Assembly (NCBI GenBank): GCA_022704925.1
Contig: JAKJFK010000027.1
Span: forward strand, 1-12,574
Length of the DNA stretch: 12,574 nucleotides
Reading direction: 5' to 3'
From: a candidate division TA06 bacterium
GTDB taxonomy: Bacteria > Ratteibacteria > UBA8468 > MWAK01
In this document: positions 1 to 6,780 of the stretch, one piece after another
Numbering within the stretch: position 1 is the stretch's first letter
Layout of the letters: each line of letters begins with the position of its first letter
Translations under genes and position numbers: made by a program
Notes under the pieces: generated by a model
What the model was told of the DNA's origin: nothing
Databases searched by the model: none
Seen by the model: only the letters and a program-made list of their open reading frames with translations

Positions 1-1111
1 CGTCCTGCCGGTAAAGTATCTGCTTGAGGTTGGGCGTCTGGGTGGCGATATAGACCCGGAGCCTCCCGGGGCTGTCCTTCGGGTCAACCATCACCTGCAG
101 TTCGGCGTTGTTCATGGTCGGGTAGATATCCAGGGCGTTCGCAGTGTTCACCACCAGGGGTTCGTCGGCATAATGGAGGCGGCTTTCGCCCACCGGCTCC
201 CGCCCGGCGGTCAGCCGGTCCCGGTAAATCAGGATGGGGACCCGGCGTTCTTCGAGCGGATTGGTGAAGTAATCCTGGGCGTGGTAGAAGAGGCACCAGA
301 AGGTGTTCAGCGAGCGTTCCTGGAGCAGGCGGGTATAATCGTCCGGTTTTGCCTCGCCCAGGTGATACCGGCCGGGTTTCCAGCCTTCGCTCTTCTTCTT
401 CAGCGTGTTCAGGTAAAGTCCCTGGCCGCGGTGGTTGAAGAGCAGGTCACGGGCCTCGAGCAGGTCCAGGGGTTCGCCGGACTCGTTCTCGTAGTGAAAA
501 TTGTGAAGCACGTCCATGTAAATCCATTTCTGGTACTGGTTGGACCAGATGTCGACCACCATATGGCCCATGGCCTTCTCCGTCCATTTGACCGGCCGCA
601 TGACGTTGACGATGCGGGCCGGCCAGGCGAGGGCGGCCGCGCTCATTGTGAAGACCCGCGCGAAATGGGTGCAGTACCAGAAGTCGTCCCGCCGGGTAAG
701 CCGGCGGAGATGGTAGCGCTTGAGAAAGGGTATCCCGGGCCGTTCCCGGTACCAGGCGGTCCGGTGCAGGTCACGGAAGTTGACCAGGGCGGCGAACTCG
801 TCCCGGGCGCCGCGGTACATCTGATCGAAGGGAAATTCGCGCCGGTAGGCGCGCAGGAGCGGGTGGCCGTAGTAGTCGGCGACAAAGGGAAACTTGCTGA
901 TGCGGTTGACCTGGTTGTCGGCCTCCATTGACATCCGTTGTCCGGCCAGGCTGATTTCGCTGCGGCCGTTCCCGGCGGGCGGGACCAGGACTTCGGACTT
1001 GCAGCGGGGACAAGTGAACCGGATATTTTCGCCGCGGTCGATCGGCGCGTTGCAGTTCAAGCAGATAAACGGCCGGCCCGAATACTCTCCAACCCTGGCT
1101 TCCGATGACAT
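1..1111 (-). CDS. Zinc-ribbon / transglutaminase-like domain protein (3' end outside window)
   Basis: The reverse strand is open for 370 codons from ATG 1111 to the window edge, so the C-terminus is missing. Residues 17-37 hold two CxxC pairs (C17/C20 and C34/C37), a small zinc ribbon. Residues about 140-205 look like a transglutaminase-like core: C147 in WYCTHFARVF, then AWPARIV, H183 in GHMVVDIW and D200 in WIYMDV. These have the order and spacing of the family's Cys-His-Asp triad. Family members include cysteine proteases, amidases and cross-linking enzymes, so the reaction cannot be stated. No signal peptide is seen, so it is probably cytoplasmic. Start 1111 is preferred because GGAG lies 5 bases upstream; an in-frame ATG at 1162 would add 17 residues but lacks a good ribosome site. 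It is transcribed away from the oxidoreductase operon, so a shared role is not implied. The domain call is fairly sure; the function is not. Confidence 0.75.
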   Translation of the reverse strand, partial: MSSEARVGEYSGRPFICLNCNAPIDRGENIRFTCPRCKSEVLVPPAGNGRSEISLAGQRMSMEADNQVNRISKFPFVADYYGHPLLRAYRREFPFDQMYRGARDEFAALVNFRDLHRTAWYRERPGIPFLKRYHLRRLTRRDDFWYCTHFARVFTMSAAALAWPARIVNVMRPVKWTEKAMGHMVVDIWSNQYQKWIYMDVLHNFHYENESGEPLDLLEARDLLFNHRGQGLYLNTLKKKSEGWKPGRYHLGEAKPDDYTRLLQERSLNTFWCLFYHAQDYFTNPLEERRVPILIYRDRLTAGREPVGESRLHYADEPLVVNTANALDIYPTMNNAELQVMVDPKDSPGRLRVYIATQTPNLKQILYRQD

Positions 1112-1184
1112 TGGCGCTCCATCCCCGATGGCTTGAATGGCCGGCACCCGTCCAGGCACCATGCCCGACGGGCCGACCGGATCA

Positions 1185-1213
1185 ATTTTACCAGCAAAAA
1201 GAAGTTGCGGCAA
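1185..1213 (-). promoter_or_regulatory. Candidate promoter of the transglutaminase-like gene
   Basis: On the minus strand TTGCCG (1213-1208) is followed by a 17-base spacer and TAAAAT (1190-1185). This matches the sigma-70 consensus at 4 of 6 and 5 of 6 positions. The predicted transcript start is about 65-70 bases before ATG 1111. It is a pattern match only. Confidence 0.4.
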
Positions 1214-1268
1214 GAGGCGGGGTTTTATTCTGGAACTTTCCCGGTAGCCGGTTTTGAGGCGGATGTGT

Positions 1269-1274
1269 TAAAAT
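1269..1274 (+). promoter_or_regulatory. Possible -10 element upstream of the oxidoreductase operon
   Basis: TAAAAT sits about 50 bases before ATG 1327 in an AT-richer patch. No good -35 is found 16-18 bases upstream (best word TAGCCG at 1245-1250, 3 of 6 matches), so this is weak. The oxidoreductase ribosome site GGAG is at 1317-1320, 6 bases before its start. Confidence 0.25.
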
Positions 1275-1326
1275 TGAAACGGACGGAATTTCAAAAGCGG
1301 CGAACCCACTGAAAACGGAGTCCGGC

Positions 1327-2499
1327 ATGCGCATCCTGATCATCGGCGGCGGCATGATCACCCGGGAAGTGCTTATCCCGGCCGTCCAGGCCTTTTCGCG
1401 CCGACACGGCCGCGACCATCTCCTGATCGCCTCCCGGCGCGGCGCCACCCTCCAGAGAATCTCCGATGAATTCCCCGGCCTGGAATTTCAGGCCTACCCC
1501 GACCCGGCCTGCTCCGATCCAGAGGCCTCGCGGCCGGAGGCCTACCGGGAGGCTCTGGCCGATCTGGAACCGCCGGCGGCGGTTATCGTGGCCACCCCGG
1601 ATCACCTGCACACCGGTCCGGTACTGGAGGCCATCGAGGCCGGCTTCGACTGCGTGGTCCAGAAACCGCTCTGTCTTTCCCTGGAGGACAGTCGACGGAT
1701 CGCGGCCGCGGCCGAGGATAAGGCCGCCTACGTTTACACCGATTACCACAAGCGGCACGATTACTCGATCCGGGCCCTGCGCCACCGATACCTGGCCGGG
1801 GAACTCGGCGAGGCCCTCTGCGCCAGCGCCTACATAGAGGAGCGACGCGAGATGCCGCTCAAGAACTTCGCCCGCTGGGCCCAGGCGAGCAATTCCTTCG
1901 ATTATATCGGCTGCCACTACGTGGATGTTTTTTACTATGTGACCGGGCTGCGGCCAAAACGGGTGACCGCCTATGGACAGAAGAAAATGCTGGCTTCGCT
2001 CGGCCACGACATCTACGACGCGGTCCAGGCGCTGGTGGAATGGGAGAACGGCGCGGTCCTTTACGTTCAGACCTCCTGGGTGCTTCCGGACGGCAACCCC
2101 AACCTTACCAACCAGGGCTTCCAGATGACCGGGACCCAGGGTGAATATCGGGCCGACCACGCCGACCGCGGCACCAACTTCTGCACCCAGCCGTCCGGCT
2201 ACGACCGTTTCAATCCTTACTTCTGCAAGCCATACCGGGATTGGAATCACCCGGAACGGATCGTCTGGGAGGGCTACGGTATCGAGAGCGTCATCCAGCC
2301 GCTGGAGGACATTCTCTCCCTGCACCAGTCGGCCGCCGGTCTCAGCCCCGAACGGCGCCTGGCCAAACGCCGTGAAATCCTGGCCGGGCTGATTAAAACC
2401 CGGCCCTTGCCGGAACAGGCCATGGTGGCGACCGCGGTTCTGGAGGCCGCCCACCGGAGTTTGGCCGCCGGGAGCGTCCCGGTTCCGGTTGAATTTTAG
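1327..2499 (+). CDS. Gfo/Idh/MocA family oxidoreductase
   Basis: This 390-residue protein is a typical length for the family of NAD(P)-dependent sugar and inositol dehydrogenases. The N-terminal Rossmann fold begins MRILIIGGGMITRE, with the glycine-rich turn at residues 7-9. ATPDHLH (89-95) and VQKP (111-114) are the usual markers of the nucleotide-binding domain, but the canonical EKP glutamate is glutamine here. GCHYVD (195-200) matches the family's GxHxxD segment carrying the catalytic His/Asp. There is no signal peptide, so it is cytoplasmic. GGAG 6 bases upstream supports the start. The glycoside hydrolase follows after 34 bases with its own strong ribosome site, so the two are probably co-transcribed, and the enzyme may act on a sugar the hydrolase releases. 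The substrate is not readable. Family members also include non-redox glycosidases that retain NAD, which cannot be excluded. Confidence 0.9.
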   Translation: MRILIIGGGMITREVLIPAVQAFSRRHGRDHLLIASRRGATLQRISDEFPGLEFQAYPDPACSDPEASRPEAYREALADLEPPAAVIVATPDHLHTGPVLEAIEAGFDCVVQKPLCLSLEDSRRIAAAAEDKAAYVYTDYHKRHDYSIRALRHRYLAGELGEALCASAYIEERREMPLKNFARWAQASNSFDYIGCHYVDVFYYVTGLRPKRVTAYGQKKMLASLGHDIYDAVQALVEWENGAVLYVQTSWVLPDGNPNLTNQGFQMTGTQGEYRADHADRGTNFCTQPSGYDRFNPYFCKPYRDWNHPERIVWEGYGIESVIQPLEDILSLHQSAAGLSPERRLAKRREILAGLIKTRPLPEQAMVATAVLEAAHRSLAAGSVPVPVEF

Positions 2500-2523
2500 C
2501 CCGCGGATTTTACTTTCAACCAG

Positions 2524-2531
2524 AGGAGGAG
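2524..2531 (+). promoter_or_regulatory. Ribosome binding site fixing the hydrolase start at 2534
   Basis: AGGAGGAG lies 2 to 4 bases before ATG 2534, depending on register. An in-frame ATG at 2489 overlaps the end of the oxidoreductase gene, has no such site, and would put about 15 residues in front of a normal signal peptide. Position 2534 is therefore the start used here. Confidence 0.8.
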
Positions 2532-2533
2532 CG

Positions 2534-5500
2534 ATGAGGGGATTAAGAACGCTGACGATAGCGCTTGGACTGGTAATGGCGCTGGGTTGCTTATCGGCCG
2601 TCCGGGCCCAGGAGAGTGGGACCCTCGGCCCCTGGCGGGTGGGCGACATGGCCTACAACCCGACCCTGGCCGACGACCGGCCCAACGCCGAAAGCGCGGC
2701 GATCAAGGCCCGTGGTTTCACGCCGCTCATCCCGGACCGGGTGCTGAAAGGGACGAAAGGCGCCCTGAGTTTCCGGGTATCGCCCCGGAACGAGGAATGG
2801 GCGGGCATCCTGGTCATGGATGTCGAGGGAAAGCCGCTGGGGGTGAGGGATGGATACAGCGTCCAGCTGGTCAACCCGGTCGACGGCAAGACCGCGCCCT
2901 TCGACGTTAACGACAGCCGGGCGCTCTTCAGCGACGCCAGCCGGATCTTCCGGCCCAAAACGGTCATCCGGGTCAGCCAGAAGAACGTGCTGGTAGACGA
3001 GGCGACGGTTGATTTCACCAGCTGGAAATATCCCGACTCGAAAGTCCGGATGAACGACCTGCTGGACGGACCGACTTCCGCCCACGGTTTCGTGACGGCC
3101 CGGGACGGCCGTTTCTGGCGGGAAGGGAAACCCATTTACTTCTGGGGTGGCCACGAAAACCATGTTCCTCGCAACAAGGCGGCTTCCGACCTGTACGCGG
3201 AAGCATATTCGGCCGCCGGCATCAACATCATGCGCCATATCGGCGTTGACGAGATGGTGATCGACCCGGTGAGCGGCGCGGTAAACCCGGAGATGCTGGA
3301 TAATTATCTCTACCTGGTCGCCAAGCTGGGCGAAAAGGGCATCTACTTCCTGATGAGCGGCTACCTCGGATACCAGCCCTCGATATACGGCTTGCCGAAG
3401 GGAAGCAAGGGGTCAAACGCCTTCTTCTGGATGGATCCCGCCTACCGGGAGTCCTGGAAGAAGTTTCTTCGCATCCTGTTCACGACCAAAAATCCATACA
3501 ACGGCAAGGCCCTCAAGGATGATCCGACCCTGATTGGATTCGAGCTTTCCAATGAAATGGGAATGAACGAACGGCGTTTCGATTATAACCGTCTCGACAC
3601 GCTTGAAGAAACCCAGCTCTGGCGGCAGGCCTTCAACCGTTTCCTGCTTAAGAAGTACGGAAACAGAGAGGCGCTGGCCCGGGCCTGGGAGATCAACCCG
3701 CTTTTGCCGAACGAGGATCCGACCCGGGGCAGCATCCTGATGCCCTCCAACTTCCGGGGCGTCCGCAGTCCGTACGGCGGCACCGGCCAGCATGACCAGT
3801 TTACCATCGGCCACTGGTATCGAAACGGCCTGCCGAACGAAGCGGCCATCCGGATCCTGGACGCGATCGAGTTCAACCAGAAGGTGGCCGGCAAGACCTA
3901 CCCCTTCGATTTCAACAACCTGGAGACGCCCGAGGAGACCGGGAAGCTCCGGGCCGCCTTCAACCAGTTTCTGCTGCAGAAATACGGTGATCGGGCCGCT
4001 CTCGCCAAGGCCTGGGCCGAGGACCAGCTCTTCGGCTGGGAAGACCCGGCCAAGAACACCATTTTGATCCCGACCAACTACCGGGGCGAAAAGGAGTACC
4101 GGTTCGATCCTTCCCGGCGTCAGGCCGATCCGCGCGTCAGCGACGCGCTGGAGTTCACCTACCAGGTGCAGAAGGAATGGGCGACCGACATGGCCAGGTT
4201 CCTGAAGGATGAGATCGGCCTCAAGTGCGGGGTAGGCTGGAACGGGGATACCTTTCATGTCGTCCAGACGCCCAACCACCTGGCCAACATGAACTCGCCC
4301 CTGGACATTGCCATCGCGGCCGCCTACCTGGACTGGGATAACGGCGACCAGATCACCAGCCGCACCAAGAACCTCAAGCGCTTCACCGCCTACGGCCGCA
4401 TTCTGGGCCGGCCGATGCACTCCTACGAGTGGAGCATGTGGACGCGCCAGGGGCCCTACACTTATGAATATGGACTGCTGGCGGCCCTGATGGGCCGGGT
4501 CTACGGCTTCGACGGATACTCCCATCACAAGATGGCCCCGGTCATCTACCCGATCAGCGATCCGCTTTACTCGCTGAACTCCCACTACATCACCCCGTTG
4601 ACCGACCGCCGCCGCGGGGCTTTTTACGTGGCCCGCTGGATTCTGGAGCGCTCCCGCATTCCGGAGGCGGAGAAACGGCTGGTCATCGGCTTTCCGGCCC
4701 AGAGCGTCTTCACCGGCGGCCCGGAACGGAGGATGAGCAACTGGGCCTTTGAGAACTGGCTGATGTACCAGTGCGGAACCGAGGATTACGCCTTTGAAGA
4801 TGTTTATGACGGTCCGGCCGACCGGGTGGTGGTCCACTCCGGCCATGGGCCTTACGGCGACTACCGGAAGGCACAGCACGCCATCCTCTGGTGCCACAGC
4901 AACAGCGACCGGGAAGGCAAGGACCTGAAGGCCAGGGAGAAGTGGTTTGCCTTGCACGGCATCAAGTTCGCGCCCGGTCAGAAGTATTACCTCGACGACA
5001 AGTACTTCGCCACCACCGAGGACCTGACCGATTACAACCTGGTCCACGCCCGGGCTGAAGGGGCCCGCTGGGACCTGCTCAACAAGAACGCGGCCTCGAA
5101 GCAGTTCGGGGTGGTGAATACCGCGGCCGGGGACTACTGGCTGCCGGAGAAGGGGCAGCCGCTCACCGAAATGGACCGGAAACTCTACGAGGCCCTGAAG
5201 CGCTGGGGCTACCCGCTGCCCTTCGAGGTTGAGGAGATCGACCAGGTCTGGCGCAGCCGGGATCGGACGATGGAGATGAACACGCTCAAGACCTTCTTCA
5301 AGTCCGACCGTGATGATCTCCAGCTTTGGTTCGGCCAGCTGGCCGAGAACGGCGGCCGGGTTTCCTTAAGCCGGCTCGAGGCGGTCTCCGGCGAAAAGCA
5401 GTATTCGGCGGCCCTGATTCCCTGGGACACGGCCGATTTTGCCACCGCCCGGACCCTGCTCCTCTGGACCCACTGGAACAGCCGGGTGACCGTTAAGCTT

Positions 5501-5647
5501 CCCTTCCGGGGAACGCCCGAGATTTACGCGGTCAACTGGCTGGGCAAGCGCCTCTACCGGGTCAAGCCGCTCCGGAGCGGCCGGAACGAGTTGACCTTCG
5601 AGACCTGCCGGGACGACGATATCTTCGGCTACGAGATCGCCCAGTAA
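2534..5647 (+). CDS. Secreted clan GH-A glycoside hydrolase with internal duplication
   Basis: The 1037-residue product starts with a signal peptide: MRGLR, a hydrophobic core over residues 7-22, and a VRA/Q site at 25/26. ALGC at 16-19 is only a near-lipobox. Residues 26-180 look like a beta-rich N-terminal domain. From about 184 the (beta/alpha)8 barrel begins (DGRFWREGKPIYFWGG). LIGFELSNE places N340-E341 as the strand-4 Asn-Glu pair with the general acid/base, and HSYEW places E632 as the likely nucleophile. Between them residues 350-451 and 459-545 are homologous copies of one block. This block, with KYG.R.ALA.AW, resembles the segment after the acid/base in GH42- and GH5-like enzymes. 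The last ~330 residues are probably accessory beta domains. It acts outside the cytoplasm on an unknown glycan. It follows the oxidoreductase gene and ends at a terminator. The clan is fairly sure; the exact GH family is not. Confidence 0.82.
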   Translation: MRGLRTLTIALGLVMALGCLSAVRAQESGTLGPWRVGDMAYNPTLADDRPNAESAAIKARGFTPLIPDRVLKGTKGALSFRVSPRNEEWAGILVMDVEGKPLGVRDGYSVQLVNPVDGKTAPFDVNDSRALFSDASRIFRPKTVIRVSQKNVLVDEATVDFTSWKYPDSKVRMNDLLDGPTSAHGFVTARDGRFWREGKPIYFWGGHENHVPRNKAASDLYAEAYSAAGINIMRHIGVDEMVIDPVSGAVNPEMLDNYLYLVAKLGEKGIYFLMSGYLGYQPSIYGLPKGSKGSNAFFWMDPAYRESWKKFLRILFTTKNPYNGKALKDDPTLIGFELSNEMGMNERRFDYNRLDTLEETQLWRQAFNRFLLKKYGNREALARAWEINPLLPNEDPTRGSILMPSNFRGVRSPYGGTGQHDQFTIGHWYRNGLPNEAAIRILDAIEFNQKVAGKTYPFDFNNLETPEETGKLRAAFNQFLLQKYGDRAALAKAWAEDQLFGWEDPAKNTILIPTNYRGEKEYRFDPSRRQADPRVSDALEFTYQVQKEWATDMARFLKDEIGLKCGVGWNGDTFHVVQTPNHLANMNSPLDIAIAAAYLDWDNGDQITSRTKNLKRFTAYGRILGRPMHSYEWSMWTRQGPYTYEYGLLAALMGRVYGFDGYSHHKMAPVIYPISDPLYSLNSHYITPLTDRRRGAFYVARWILERSRIPEAEKRLVIGFPAQSVFTGGPERRMSNWAFENWLMYQCGTEDYAFEDVYDGPADRVVVHSGHGPYGDYRKAQHAILWCHSNSDREGKDLKAREKWFALHGIKFAPGQKYYLDDKYFATTEDLTDYNLVHARAEGARWDLLNKNAASKQFGVVNTAAGDYWLPEKGQPLTEMDRKLYEALKRWGYPLPFEVEEIDQVWRSRDRTMEMNTLKTFFKSDRDDLQLWFGQLAENGGRVSLSRLEAVSGEKQYSAALIPWDTADFATARTLLLWTHWNSRVTVKLPFRGTPEIYAVNWLGKRLYRVKPLRSGRNELTFETCRDDDIFGYEIAQ
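3581..3760 (+). repeat. Intragenic duplication, copy 1 (hydrolase residues 350-409)
   Basis: Sixty codons align without gaps to 3908-4087, with 33 of 60 residues identical by my count. Shared words include FLL.KYG, ALA.AW, EDP and the closing RG. Weaker similarity continues after it (RILDAIEFNQKV against RVSDALEFTYQV), so the duplicated unit is about 90-100 residues. Confidence 0.85.
3908..4087 (+). repeat. Intragenic duplication, copy 2 (hydrolase residues 459-518)
   Basis: This is the second copy of the block, 109 codons after the first. The codons differ widely between copies, so the duplication is old or has been selected to diverge. After residue 518 the second copy lacks about 15 residues that are present after copy 1. 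Confidence 0.85.
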
Positions 5648-5671
5648 AAGAATTAAATCTCGCGCGTCTTT

Positions 5672-5706
5672 GAGCCCTCCGAGCCGGATCGGGGGGCTCT
5701 TCTTTG
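5672..5706 (+). terminator. Intrinsic terminator after the hydrolase gene
   Basis: GAGCCCTCCGA (5672-5682) pairs with TCGGGGGGCTC (5689-5699), giving 11 base pairs with one T-G wobble and a 6-base loop, followed by TTCTTT. It lies 25 bases past the stop codon at 5647 and would end the oxidoreductase-hydrolase transcript. Confidence 0.85.
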
Positions 5707-5838
5707 GCGGCATAAACGTTTCAACTTCGCCCGGTAACTAAATTTCAAATCTTCAAGAAGACGGGTTGAAAAGGTTTTTCGGCCAAAAGAATGACTGGGG
5801 GAGCGTAAAATTTCGGGGGAGCAGCGAAAGGAGAGGGC

Positions 5839-6561
5839 ATGAAATTGAGAGGCAGAGTGCTGGTGCTGGCGGGATTGGGATTGCTGTTGACGGCCGGGCT
5901 GCTCCTGGCCGAGAATCCGGCCGGTGCCGACGGCGGCAAGGCACCCGGGACGGAGAAGCCTCGGCCGGGGATTGAAAAACGCGTCCAGGGCGGAGACGGC
6001 GGACAGTGGGGAGCCCTGGCCCAGCTGGGCCTGAGCGAGGAGCAGAAGGCCTCGATCAAATCCATCCTGGATACTCAGCGGGAACGGATGAACAGCGTGC
6101 GCCAGGACAGCACGCTCAGCCGGGAGGAGACGAAGAAGAAGCTGGCCGAAATCGAGAAGACCGGCCAGGAGCAGGTGGCCGCTCTTCTAACCACGGAGCA
6201 GAAGGCGAAGCTGGCCGCCTGGAAGGAGAAGCAACGGGCCGATCAGGAACGGAAAATGGCTGAACGGCTGGCCGACCGGTTGCAACTGGACACCGAGCAG
6301 CGGGTTAAGATACTGCCGCTTTTGAAGGAAAGGCAGGCAAAGGTCCAGGCGGTGCAGAACGACCAGACCATTTCCAACGAGGCTCGCAAGGAGAAACTCC
6401 GGGAGATTCATCAGACCTACCAGGGCAAAATTGTTCAATACCTGAGCGAGGAGCAGAAGGCGAAGTTCACGGAACGGCCGAATGGGGACCGGCCCAAGCC
6501 GCTGGCCCAGCCACCATTGCCGCCGGCGCCGCCGCAGCCGGATGCCAAACCAACCGCCTGA
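5839..6561 (+). CDS. Small secreted helical protein with two LTxxQ/Spy-like repeats
   Basis: This 240-residue protein has a signal peptide: KLRGR, a hydrophobic run over 7-24, and likely cleavage after LLLA (24) or AGA (30). A Gly/Pro-rich linker follows to about 60. The mature part is highly charged and almost certainly helical. Residues 63-125 and 148-210 are homologous repeats, each opening with L.L..EQ and closing with L(T/S).EQKAK. Such words are typical of the LTxxQ family that includes the periplasmic chaperones Spy and CpxP, so a periplasmic chaperone or metal/stress-related role is possible, but this is inferred from short motifs only. The last ~30 residues are a Pro-rich tail. There is no cysteine in the mature part. 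AGGAG lies 5 bases before the start. It stands alone between two terminators, so it is probably a single-gene transcript. Confidence 0.75.
   Translation: MKLRGRVLVLAGLGLLLTAGLLLAENPAGADGGKAPGTEKPRPGIEKRVQGGDGGQWGALAQLGLSEEQKASIKSILDTQRERMNSVRQDSTLSREETKKKLAEIEKTGQEQVAALLTTEQKAKLAAWKEKQRADQERKMAERLADRLQLDTEQRVKILPLLKERQAKVQAVQNDQTISNEARKEKLREIHQTYQGKIVQYLSEEQKAKFTERPNGDRPKPLAQPPLPPAPPQPDAKPTA
6025..6213 (+). repeat. Spy-like repeat unit 1 (residues 63-125)
   Basis: It aligns without gaps to 6280-6468 over 63 residues, with about 24 identities. A 20-base word at 6031-6050, encoding LSEEQK, recurs exactly at 6442-6461 near the end of unit 2. Confidence 0.7.
6280..6468 (+). repeat. Spy-like repeat unit 2 (residues 148-210)
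   Basis: This is the second copy, 85 residues after the first. Shared features are the D.T.S.E..K.KL.EI core and the closing EQKAK. It fits two helical hairpins arising by duplication within one chain. Confidence 0.7.
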
Positions 6562-6579
6562 TTCCACCCGGATTGAATT

Positions 6580-6618
6580 AAAAAGGCGGCCTCGCCGGAA
6601 GGCGGGCCGCCTTTTTTT
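6580..6618. terminator. Bidirectional intrinsic terminator between convergent genes
   Basis: GGCGGCC (6585-6591) pairs with GGCCGCC (6605-6611), and CGCC (6593-6596) with GGCG (6601-6604), with T6592 bulged and a GGAA loop. The stem is flanked by five A on the left and seven T on the right. It ends the 5839-6561 gene from the plus side. Read from the minus side it has a T run after the stem, so it can also stop mutL transcripts, 198 bases past the mutL stop. Confidence 0.88.
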
Positions 6619-6633
6619 GTTTTCGGCCGCACG

Positions 6634-6677
6634 GCCAACAAAGCTGGCCGGTCCGAAGGCAGACCACTATCAGGCGC
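6634..6677. repeat. 44-base direct repeat, copy 1
   Basis: It matches 6781-6824 at 42 of 44 positions; the two differences are GG against AT at 6646-6647 and 6793-6794. It contains the hairpin GGTCCGAAGGCAGACC (6650-6665), which has a 6-base-pair stem when read on the minus strand. In this copy GGCCA (6633-6637) and TGGCC (6645-6649) can form a second stem. Confidence 0.9.
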
Positions 6678-6700
6678 TGGTGATCCTGATCAATAGTGGT
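6663..6700. repeat. Imperfect inverted repeat at the edge of repeat copy 1
   Basis: ACCACTAT (6663-6670) is inverted as ATAGTGGT (6693-6700). Inside, CAGG and CCTG can pair around a 10-base loop, leaving a 4-base bulge on the right arm. The left arm is part of the 44-base repeat; the right arm is unique spacer. Confidence 0.6.
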
Positions 6701-6743
6701 TTGAATTCGGGCCGGGAGCGCGACGGCCAGGAGAAGCCCAGGA

Positions 6744-6762
6744 GGCGTACTGAAGGTACGCC
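6744..6762. repeat. Perfect 7-base-pair hairpin in the repeat spacer
   Basis: GGCGTAC (6744-6750) and GTACGCC (6756-6762) pair around a TGAAG loop. No T run follows, so it is not a terminator. A GC-rich stretch with GCCGACGC twice follows directly. Confidence 0.65.
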
Positions 6763-6780
6763 GACGCCGGCGCCGACGCA

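Noticed and set aside
173-931. 252-codon open frame on the plus strand
   Set aside because: The opposite strand carries a continuous 370-codon frame with a zinc ribbon and a transglutaminase triad, so this is its shadow.
2489-2533. Upstream ATG as the hydrolase start
   Set aside because: It overlaps the oxidoreductase stop, lacks a ribosome site and would bury the signal peptide; 2534 has AGGAGG just upstream.
2579-2590. Lipobox in the hydrolase signal peptide
   Set aside because: ALGC at residues 16-19 lacks the preferred Leu at -3, and a good signal peptidase I site (VRA/Q) follows at 25/26. A lipoprotein remains possible but is less likely.
1291-2649. 452-codon open frame on the minus strand
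   Set aside because: It covers the oxidoreductase and part of the hydrolase in antisense. The sense frames have family motifs, ribosome sites and a signal peptide; this one has none.
3413-5047. 544-codon open frame on the minus strand
   Set aside because: It lies wholly opposite the glycoside hydrolase, has low-complexity composition typical of antisense frames in GC-rich DNA, and shows no recognisable motif.
5806-5811. TAAAAT as a promoter for the Spy-like gene
   Set aside because: No -35-like word lies 16-18 bases upstream. TTGAAA at 5766-5771 is 34 bases away, too far to pair with it.
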